A stretch of DNA of 9,648 nucleotides from Marinifilum_A sediminis (lineage in GTDB: Bacteria; Bacteroidota; Bacteroidia; Bacteroidales; Marinifilaceae), in contig CANMCX010000026.1 in assembly GCA_947496465.1 (NCBI GenBank), forward strand, positions 1 to 9,648, written 5' to 3'. Below are positions 1 to 5,237 of this stretch, one piece after another. The notes under the pieces were generated by a model. The model did not search any database. It was not told where the DNA came from and worked only from the letters and a program-made list of their open reading frames with translations. Made by a program: the position numbers and the translations under genes. Within the stretch, counting starts at the first letter, position 1, and each line of letters opens with the position of its first letter.

Positions 1-6
1 CGATTT

Positions 7-38
7 TTTTCTTGAGCTAGAAAAGGGCTCTCAAAAAA
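7..38 (-). terminator. Possible hairpin downstream of the barrel-protein gene
   Basis: TTGAG (12-16) pairs with CTCAA (30-34). The stem extends through TTTT (7-10) and AAAA (35-38) with one bulged base. It begins about 11 bases after the stop codon of the minus-strand gene. In the minus-strand transcript the hairpin is followed by A residues, not a U run, so it is not a textbook intrinsic terminator. Confidence 0.25.
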
Positions 39-49
39 TCAGAATAACT

Positions 50-1657
50 TTACTTACACACTTTATGGGATACTACTGCTTGTGATTTTCTTTTTCTGCG
101 TTCTTCCTTTAATCTTTGTTTTTTTTCTCGTTTTAACTTGCGTTTCATTTTCTTCTTGTCAGCTCGCGACATGGAAACACGAATGTCATCATTAGGAGCG
201 GCAATTCCTCTGTTGCTTCTGCTTGAGTTGTAGTCTTGAGCACGAGTTCCACTAGTATTTCCACCATTAGGATTCTCGATTGCACCATCTGCTTTATTGC
301 TTCTGCTGGAATTGTAATCGGTGGCTGTGCTAATAGGATCGATCTCTTCTTTTTCATCCTGATTGTCTAGCTCTATAGAAGTCGTAGTGTTACTTCTGCT
401 TGAGTTATAGTCTTGAGCACGAGTTCCACTAGTATTTCCACCATTTGGATTCTCGATTGCACCATCTGCTTTATTGCTTCTGCTTGAATTGTAATCGGTA
501 GCTGTGCTAATAGGATCGATCTCTTCTTTTTCATCCTGATTGTCTAGCTCTATAGCAGTAGTGGTGTTGCTTCTGCTTGAGTTGTAGTCTTGAGCACGAG
601 TTCCACTATTATTTCCACCATTTGGATTCTCGATTACACCATCTGCTTTATTGCTTCGGCTTGAATTGTAATCGGTGGCTGTGCTAATAGGATCGATCTC
701 TTCTTTTTCATCCTGATTGTCTAGCTGTGCAGCAGTAGTGGTGTTGCTACGACTCGAGTTGTAATCCTGTGCTCGTGTTCCTGAATTTTGCCCTGAGTTA
801 CCACCGCTATTATTCGCTCCTTCGTACAATACATTCGATCCTTGATTGCCCGATTGTTGGTACAGTGGATTGTTGTTACCACTGCTACGTGGTTGGTACA
901 TTGGATTTACAGCTTTGTTTCCCTTATCCTGATAAAGAGGATTGGAACTTCTTCTGTTGGGATGGTTTCCCAATTTTCCAATGGCAATGCTCACTCCAAA
1001 ATTCACATTAATGCTGGTGAAGTTAAAACTTGTTGATGTAGTCGGAATTTCGCTTGCCAAATCGGGATCGATACTACCATCGGCACGAATGGCTTTTGAA
1101 ATGTCTTTGCTTTGAAAGGAAATGTCACCATTTAATGATGTTAGATATTCGCTACTCACAAAAAGTTGAATGCCTTTGCACAATTCGGTATTGAGCTTGG
1201 CGCCCAGGCGAGCAGTGAGAGCATTTAGGCTTTGCTGCCTTAAATTGTTGGTGACAATATCGGTATTAGGATAACGCGAGATTAATTCAGGAGTACTATT
1301 TATTGCCAATCCGGTTCTGCCGTATAACCTAAGGGAAAAGCGATCGGAGCCAAAGCTAAATTGCGGACCTAAATCAAAACCTATGCTACGGAACTGATTT
1401 CGGCTACCGCTGGTTTGTCCAAATTCTTGCTTGACGTTAAAAGAGGAGTGTTTTACGCCCATCCCCAGAGAGAGCTTATCGCAAAAGTTTTTGCTGATTG
1501 ATATTTCGTTGTTGAATCCATCTTTCACAAGATCGCTAAAATCGCTGTTGACTATACTGATTCCGTTTACAATTTCCAATGATAAATTTTTTGGACTTTG
1601 TCCGTTTACCATACCACAGGACAATAGTATTGCTACACAAATTATTGCTCTCTTCAT
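50..1657 (-). CDS. Outer-membrane beta-barrel protein with tandem-repeat C-terminal extension
   Basis: The 535-residue protein has three parts. Residues 1-19 form a signal peptide (MKRAIICVAILLSCGMVNG, then Gln); LLSC at 11-14 also resembles a lipobox, so lipoprotein processing is possible. Residues about 21-228 show alternating polar/hydrophobic strands (for example FRSIGFDLGPQFSFG and FTSINVNFGVSIAIG) typical of a small PorT/OmpA-like outer-membrane barrel. Residues 229-535 are low-complexity: NPLYQ, NPMYQ, NPLYQ and NVLYE at 239, 251, 263 and 275, exactly 12 residues apart; then three 59-residue repeats from 292 to 468 and a fragment to 482; then a very basic tail (about 499-527) rich in Lys, Arg and Glu. 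DYNSSRSN occurs seven times. The barrel call rests on pattern, not on a recognised family. If the barrel has normal topology the extension would be periplasmic. No catalytic motif is visible and the function is unknown. It is transcribed divergently from tetR. Confidence 0.8.
   Translation of the reverse strand: MKRAIICVAILLSCGMVNGQSPKNLSLEIVNGISIVNSDFSDLVKDGFNNEISISKNFCDKLSLGMGVKHSSFNVKQEFGQTSGSRNQFRSIGFDLGPQFSFGSDRFSLRLYGRTGLAINSTPELISRYPNTDIVTNNLRQQSLNALTARLGAKLNTELCKGIQLFVSSEYLTSLNGDISFQSKDISKAIRADGSIDPDLASEIPTTSTSFNFTSINVNFGVSIAIGKLGNHPNRRSSNPLYQDKGNKAVNPMYQPRSSGNNNPLYQQSGNQGSNVLYEGANNSGGNSGQNSGTRAQDYNSSRSNTTTAAQLDNQDEKEEIDPISTATDYNSSRSNKADGVIENPNGGNNSGTRAQDYNSSRSNTTTAIELDNQDEKEEIDPISTATDYNSSRSNKADGAIENPNGGNTSGTRAQDYNSSRSNTTTSIELDNQDEKEEIDPISTATDYNSSRSNKADGAIENPNGGNTSGTRAQDYNSSRSNRGIAAPNDDIRVSMSRADKKKMKRKLKREKKQRLKEERRKRKSQAVVSHKVCK
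212..784 (-). repeat. 177-bp in-frame tandem repeat, 3 full copies plus partial
   Basis: Within the barrel-protein gene, three consecutive 177-bp units (608-784, 431-607, 254-430) are followed by a 42-bp fragment (212-253). Each unit encodes 59 residues beginning SGTRAQDYNSSRSN and carries DYNSSRSN twice, with alternating spacing of 31 and 28 residues. Units differ at only a few residues (TTTAAQ, TTTAIE, TTTSIE; ADGV or ADGA; GGNN or GGNT), and long stretches are identical at DNA level. The unit length is a multiple of three, so gain or loss of a unit would keep the reading frame. Confidence 0.95.
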
Positions 1658-1680
1658 AGGTTTTCATTTGGTGGATGCTG

Positions 1681-1699
1681 CTTACAAAAGGTTTGTAAG
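1681..1699. promoter_or_regulatory. Inverted repeat upstream of the barrel-protein gene
   Basis: CTTACAAA (1681-1688) and TTTGTAAG (1692-1699) form a perfect 8-bp inverted repeat with a 3-base spacer, 23 bases upstream of the minus-strand ATG at 1657. It could be an operator or a hairpin in the 5' leader. A further CTTAC half-site lies at 1704-1708. No convincing Bacteroidota promoter was found for the minus-strand gene, so the position relative to the transcription start is unknown. Confidence 0.4.
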
Positions 1700-1797
1700 T
1701 TGGCTTACTTCTCTAATTAAGATACGAAAAATTAAATAAAAGATGAAAAAGTCTTAATTGATTTGAGGATGGTAGCATGAGCTTTAGAATGGTTTTC

Positions 1798-1827
1798 GCA
1801 ATTTTAAAATTGCTTAAGAATTTAAGC
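1798..1827. promoter_or_regulatory. Two overlapping palindromes upstream of the tetR promoter
   Basis: GCAATTTTAAAATTGC (1798-1813) is a perfect 16-bp palindrome. It overlaps by two bases a second inverted repeat, GCTTAA-GAAT-TTAAGC (1812-1827). The pair lies in the divergent intergenic region, ending three bases before the proposed -33 TTTG of tetR. They may be binding sites or a terminator-like structure; no T run follows on either strand. Confidence 0.4.
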
Positions 1828-1830
1828 TGA

Positions 1831-1862
1831 TTTGGTTTTGTAGAAATTAAACATTAATATTG
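1831..1862 (+). promoter_or_regulatory. Putative Bacteroidota-type promoter of tetR
   Basis: TTTG (1831-1834), a 20-base spacer and TAATATTG (1855-1862) match the Bacteroidota -33/-7 consensus TTTG-N19-21-TAnnTTTG with one mismatch in the -7 box. The expected transcription start, a few bases past 1862, would fall inside the operator palindrome at 1864-1877. That geometry suits repression. Confidence 0.55.
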
Positions 1863-1863
1863 C

Positions 1864-1877
1864 CGAATAAATATTCG
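1864..1877. promoter_or_regulatory. TetR operator site 1 (autoregulation)
   Basis: CGAATA-AA-TATTCG is a perfect 6-bp inverted repeat with a 2-base spacer. It lies directly after the -7 box and ends 10 bases before the tetR GTG. The identical 14 bases recur at 2479-2492 before the SDR gene. Adjacent bases (C on the left here, G on the right at site 2) suggest a 16-bp consensus CCGAATAAATATTCGG, with one outer mismatch in each copy. Assignment to the adjacent TetR is an inference from position and duplication. Confidence 0.75.
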
Positions 1878-1887
1878 ATTAAAATAG

Positions 1888-2460
1888 GTGAAGTTAAAAG
1901 ATAAGAATAAAGAAAATTCGATAATTGAACAGACTCTGGATATTGTTTATGAGACTGGCATTGCTGGTGTAAAAATGTCTAAATTAGCTAAGCGGGTAGG
2001 AATTTCACCTTCTACTCTTTACGTATATTTTAAAACTAAAGAAGATTTAATTGTTTCGATCGGTTTTAAAATACTCCAACAAATTTCTGATGGTCTTAAT
2101 TCTGCTTTGGCTGATTCAACTTCCTTTGAGAATAAGTTGCGGGCAAAGTGGATACACATGTTGCAATTTCGTTTGAATAATGAAAGAGAAATAAATTTTA
2201 TGGAACAATGGATGCAATCTCCTTATTTCGATAAAAGTTCTTTTAAGCAAAAAGGAGATAAGCTAAAACCAAAAACAGATTTATTTAAGGAAGGAAGAGA
2301 CTCGGGGTATTTAAAAGATTTGGATGATAATATGATTCATGCCATACTTTCGGGAATGGCTAAACAGATTTCCGCACTCGTAAAAGGAGAACAGCTTAAA
2401 ATGAATAAAGAAACCATAGACCTTACTTTCAGTATTGTAAGGGATGCATTGAAAAAATAA
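1888..2460 (+). CDS. TetR/AcrR-family transcriptional repressor
   Basis: This 190-residue protein has normal TetR length. The N-terminal DNA-binding domain is clear: helix 1 around IIEQTLDIVYETG (12-24), helix-turn-helix at 29-48 (KMSKLAKRVGISPSTLYVYF), then KTKEDL. The C-terminal ligand-binding and dimerisation domain (about 55-190) is divergent and gives no ligand prediction. The start is GTG: the codon just before it is the stop TAG, and an ATG at residue 30 would delete the first helix. The leader is short and overlaps an operator palindrome, so strong autorepression is likely. It lies 83 bp upstream of an SDR/hydrolase pair that has the same operator, so these are its probable targets. 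The inducer may be a lipophilic or reactive small molecule handled by those enzymes (inference). Confidence 0.92.
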   Translation: MKLKDKNKENSIIEQTLDIVYETGIAGVKMSKLAKRVGISPSTLYVYFKTKEDLIVSIGFKILQQISDGLNSALADSTSFENKLRAKWIHMLQFRLNNEREINFMEQWMQSPYFDKSSFKQKGDKLKPKTDLFKEGRDSGYLKDLDDNMIHAILSGMAKQISALVKGEQLKMNKETIDLTFSIVRDALKK

Positions 2461-2478
2461 TTTTTTTTAAATAATAAT

Positions 2479-2492
2479 CGAATAAATATTCG
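2479..2492. promoter_or_regulatory. TetR operator site 2 (SDR/hydrolase operon)
   Basis: This is a second exact copy of CGAATAAATATTCG, in the tetR-SDR intergenic region, ending 51 bases before the SDR ATG. No strong -7 box is visible; a weak option is TTG (2449-2451) with TAATAATC (2472-2479), which would again put the operator at the start of transcription. Its presence implies that the SDR gene has its own regulated promoter rather than relying only on readthrough from tetR. Confidence 0.72.
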
Positions 2493-2543
2493 GTAAAGAA
2501 TAGCTAATAGTAAGAATGAATGTATTGTTAAAACTGGTTTATC

Positions 2544-3476
2544 ATGAAAACAACACGAATAAATGGCAAATTTAAACGAATGTTTCTTGGGGCTTGGCGA
2601 CAAAAAGCTAAAACTCATCGCTGTCCTAATGAACCGAATTTAAATGGCAAAATTGTAGCGATAACCGGAGGGAATCGAGGTATTGGTTTAGAGACCGTAA
2701 AAGGTTTATTAAATAGAGGTGCAGAGGTAATTGTTTTATCTAGAAATAAAGAGAAAACAGAACAGGAGAATAGAGCGTTAAATGGTGAAGTTTATGCAGT
2801 AAAACTTGACCTTGGTGACATTTCTACAATAAATACTGCGGTTGAAGCTGTACGCAAAATTCTTAAAGGGCGAAAAATTGATGTCCTAATAAATAATGCA
2901 GGGATTGCAGTGACCGGATCTTGCCAACTTTCACCACAAGGATATGAATTAACCTTTGCTGTAAATGTATTGGGACATCATGTATTATTTCAGCAACTTC
3001 ATACTCAATCTTTACTTGCTTCTAATGCACAAATTATATCGGTAACCGGCGATATTTATATACAGGCCGATGATTGTACTCCAAACTATTCTTATGATGG
3101 TAAAAGTGGTATAAAAGCCTACTCTCGTAGTAAAGTTGGCATGATGTGGTGGGCTTATGAACTTCACAGATTGTTTCCTAATTATAAAATGAACTTGGTA
3201 CATCCGGGAATCGTTCCATCAGGATTGGGTAATGATGAAAATTCTTTTTTTGTACGCGCATTCGGACGATTATTTATTACTGCTGAAATGGGAGCACAGA
3301 TGACATTAATATGTGCTACACAGTCTAATATTGAAAATGGTGCCTATTACCATAATACTTTGGGTAAAGTTCTGCTACCAAAGAATGACATTGCTTTGAA
3401 TGTTGATTTGTCGAAACAGTTTTGGCTTACACTTGAAAAGATTTATGATTTAGAGTTTAAAATAGCACAAATATGA
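2544..3476 (+). CDS. Short-chain dehydrogenase/reductase (retinol-dehydrogenase-like)
   Basis: This 310-residue SDR probably carries out NAD(P)-dependent oxidoreduction of an alcohol or carbonyl substrate. The Rossmann cofactor motif TGGNRGIG is at 41-48, NNAG at 117-120, the structural Asn at 141 (FAVNVLG), YSRSK with Tyr193 and Lys197, and HPG at 220-222. Where SDRs usually have VSS before the catalytic Tyr, this protein reads ISVTGD (166-170), placing Gly169 at the usual catalytic Ser position. Thr168 may substitute, or the subgroup may use other chemistry. Residues 1-34 are a basic extension before the fold; an alternative ATG at residue 13 (2580) would shorten it. The stop overlaps the start of the hydrolase gene by ATGA, implying translational coupling. 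The upstream palindrome suggests TetR control. The substrate is unknown. Confidence 0.9.
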   Translation: MKTTRINGKFKRMFLGAWRQKAKTHRCPNEPNLNGKIVAITGGNRGIGLETVKGLLNRGAEVIVLSRNKEKTEQENRALNGEVYAVKLDLGDISTINTAVEAVRKILKGRKIDVLINNAGIAVTGSCQLSPQGYELTFAVNVLGHHVLFQQLHTQSLLASNAQIISVTGDIYIQADDCTPNYSYDGKSGIKAYSRSKVGMMWWAYELHRLFPNYKMNLVHPGIVPSGLGNDENSFFVRAFGRLFITAEMGAQMTLICATQSNIENGAYYHNTLGKVLLPKNDIALNVDLSKQFWLTLEKIYDLEFKIAQI

Positions 3477-4621
3477 AGAGTTACTTCTCAAAAAATAGAA
3501 AACGAAAACGAATGGTTATTCTTGGAATCTTTACACTTATAACTGGCTTAATCGTAATAGCTGTGAGTTGCAATCCTAAGTTTGGAGGTGATATTCCTGA
3601 AAATCAGAAGGAACTATATGTGGATTCGCCAAATTTCGAGAATGGAGAGTTTAGAAATAAGATTATTTTCGAATCACACATGAAATTTAATTTTAAGGAT
3701 TTCAGAGAGGGGATAGGAGAATTGATTTCACCTAGAGAAGAAACAAAGCCAAACAATACACTTTCATTTGTAAAGCAGGATTCCACTGATATAGCCAACT
3801 ATAAGGATAGTACCCGTTTAATATGGTTTGGGCATTCGACATTTTTATTGCAAACAGATCGTAAAAATATACTAGTTGATCCCATGTTTGGAGATGTGCC
3901 GTCTCCCTTTTCTTGGCTTGGCAGTTCACGTTTTAGTACAAGTTTGCCAATCTCTATTGAAAAACTTCCACAGATTGATGCTGTAATTATTTCACACGAT
4001 CATTACGATCATCTGGATTATGGTTCCATTCGAAAACTTAAGGATAAGGTTAACATGTTTTACGTTCCACTGGGTGTTGGTGTGCATCTCGAAAAGTGGG
4101 GTGTTGAAAAAGAACGAATTGTAGAACTAGATTGGTGGGATGAAGCTCAACATGATGGTATCGTGTTTAGAAGTGTTCCTTCTCAACATTTTTCGGGTAG
4201 AACGCTTAGTACATCTAATAGCACGCTGTGGTGTTCGTGGATTATAAAAACGAAAATGGACAACATCTATTTTAGTGGAGATGGTGGATATGGCGATCAT
4301 TTTAAAGAAATAGGTGAAAAGTATGGTCCTTTCGATTTTGCAATGATGGAATGTGGTCAGTACAATGAAAAGTGGTCTAACATTCACATGTTTCCAGAGC
4401 AGACTGTTCAAGCAGGTTTGGATTTAAAGGCCAAGCAAATTATGCCAATTCATTGGGGAGCATTTCGATTATCGCAGCACGCCTGGACAGAACCTGTAGA
4501 AAGGTTTATTACTGCTGCAAAAAGTGCAAATATTCAATATGTTGTGCCTAAGATCGGAGAGTCGATAGAGATTCATAAAAGTACAAATCATGAAAATGAG
4601 GCTTGGTGGACAGCTTATTGA
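3473..4621 (+). CDS. Metallo-beta-lactamase-fold hydrolase, NAPE-PLD/RomA-like
   Basis: This 382-residue protein has a basic N-terminus, a hydrophobic segment (14-32) and Cys33 in IAVSC. That is an acceptable but imperfect lipobox, so it is a predicted lipoprotein or membrane-anchored periplasmic protein. The catalytic domain (about 115-365) has the family pattern: WFGHSTFLL (118-126), HDHYDH with His175, His177, Asp179 and His180, then His239 (SQHFSG), Asp270 (FSGDGGYG) and His327 (PIHWGAF). These are the expected ligands of a di-metal centre. The arrangement matches the COG2220 group, which includes N-acylphosphatidylethanolamine phospholipase D, UlaG and enterobacterial RomA, rather than true beta-lactamases. 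The start overlaps the SDR stop by four bases. A phospholipid or N-acyl lipid substrate is plausible by family but not shown by the sequence. Confidence 0.88.
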   Translation: MKSYFSKNRKRKRMVILGIFTLITGLIVIAVSCNPKFGGDIPENQKELYVDSPNFENGEFRNKIIFESHMKFNFKDFREGIGELISPREETKPNNTLSFVKQDSTDIANYKDSTRLIWFGHSTFLLQTDRKNILVDPMFGDVPSPFSWLGSSRFSTSLPISIEKLPQIDAVIISHDHYDHLDYGSIRKLKDKVNMFYVPLGVGVHLEKWGVEKERIVELDWWDEAQHDGIVFRSVPSQHFSGRTLSTSNSTLWCSWIIKTKMDNIYFSGDGGYGDHFKEIGEKYGPFDFAMMECGQYNEKWSNIHMFPEQTVQAGLDLKAKQIMPIHWGAFRLSQHAWTEPVERFITAAKSANIQYVVPKIGESIEIHKSTNHENEAWWTAY

Positions 4622-4692
4622 TCTTGACTTTAAGTTTAGCATAGATTTTTGATTTGAAGTGTGCGCAAATTGATTCATAGATTGATGTGGGA

Positions 4693-4746
4693 TGGGAGGC
4701 ATAATTAAGAAGTATCATTAGAGATATTAATTTTTTATGTCTCCCA
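4693..4746 (+). other. Long-stem hairpin between the hydrolase and doxX genes
   Basis: TGGGAGGCATAA (4693-4704) pairs with TTATGTCTCCCA (4735-4746) over 12 base pairs, including one G-U wobble, enclosing a 30-base AT-rich loop. It lies in the 165-bp gap, ending 40 bases before the doxX ATG. No T run follows the right arm, so it may be a leader structure, an RNA-stability element or a weak terminator rather than a standard intrinsic terminator. The rest of the gap shows no gene. Confidence 0.4.
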
Positions 4747-4786
4747 ATATGAAATTGTATAATTAATAGATAAAATTTTAATCAAC

Positions 4787-5185
4787 ATGAATAAAAACAC
4801 AGATTTAGGATTACTAATCCTTAGACTTGCTATTGGAGTATTAATGTTATTGCATGGAATTGCAAAATTAAGTGGTGTATCTGGTATTGAAGGAATGTTG
4901 GCTAATGCTGGTTTTCCAACTTTCTTGGCTTATGGTGTTTACATTACAGAAATTGCAGCTCCCATATTAATACTAATTGGTTATAGAACTCGTTTGGCTT
5001 CTGCAGCTTATATTTTTGGTGTATTATTCGCCATTTTCCTGGCTCATTCAGGTGATGTTTTTTCCTTGAATCAACACGGAGGATGGGGTATTGAACTGTT
5101 GGGCTTATATCTATTTGGTTCCATCGCGTTATTCTTTACAGGAGGTGGAAAACTAGCTTTATCGAATTTAAATAGATGGGATTGA
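4787..5185 (+). CDS. DoxX-family inner-membrane protein
   Basis: This 132-residue protein has four hydrophobic segments (about 7-27, 45-65, 69-87 and 101-118), the usual size and layout of small DoxX/DUF417-type proteins. Typical features are LRLAIGVLMLLHGIAKL near the N-terminus (Arg13, His23), TEIAAPILILIGYRTRLAS at the loop between TM2 and TM3, and HGGWGIELLGLYL at TM4 (Glu103). DoxX relatives include a subunit of the Acidianus thiosulfate:quinone oxidoreductase, and some members take part in oxidative-stress membrane complexes; most bacterial copies have no defined reaction. It is 52 bp before the first propeller gene on the same strand and may share a transcript with it. The function here is unknown. 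Confidence 0.88.
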   Translation: MNKNTDLGLLILRLAIGVLMLLHGIAKLSGVSGIEGMLANAGFPTFLAYGVYITEIAAPILILIGYRTRLASAAYIFGVLFAIFLAHSGDVFSLNQHGGWGIELLGLYLFGSIALFFTGGGKLALSNLNRWD

Positions 5186-5237
5186 CAAGCGATTAACCCT
5201 TTGACTTTATAAAAATAAAAACCCAAAAACCTAAATT

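Noticed and set aside
212..784. Regularly spaced repeats that might suggest a CRISPR array.
   Set aside because: Units are 177 bp, contiguous, in frame and coding; there are no short repeats separated by unique spacers and no cas genes.
769..1036. Plus-strand open frames opposite the barrel-protein gene.
   Set aside because: They are antisense to a well-supported gene, have no signal, domain or start context, and are overlapping shadows of low-complexity sequence.
3473..4621. Reading the metallo-beta-lactamase fold as an antibiotic-resistance beta-lactamase.
   Set aside because: The residue pattern and PIHWGAF, HFSG and FSGDGGYG segments fit the NAPE-PLD/UlaG/RomA group, not class B beta-lactamases.
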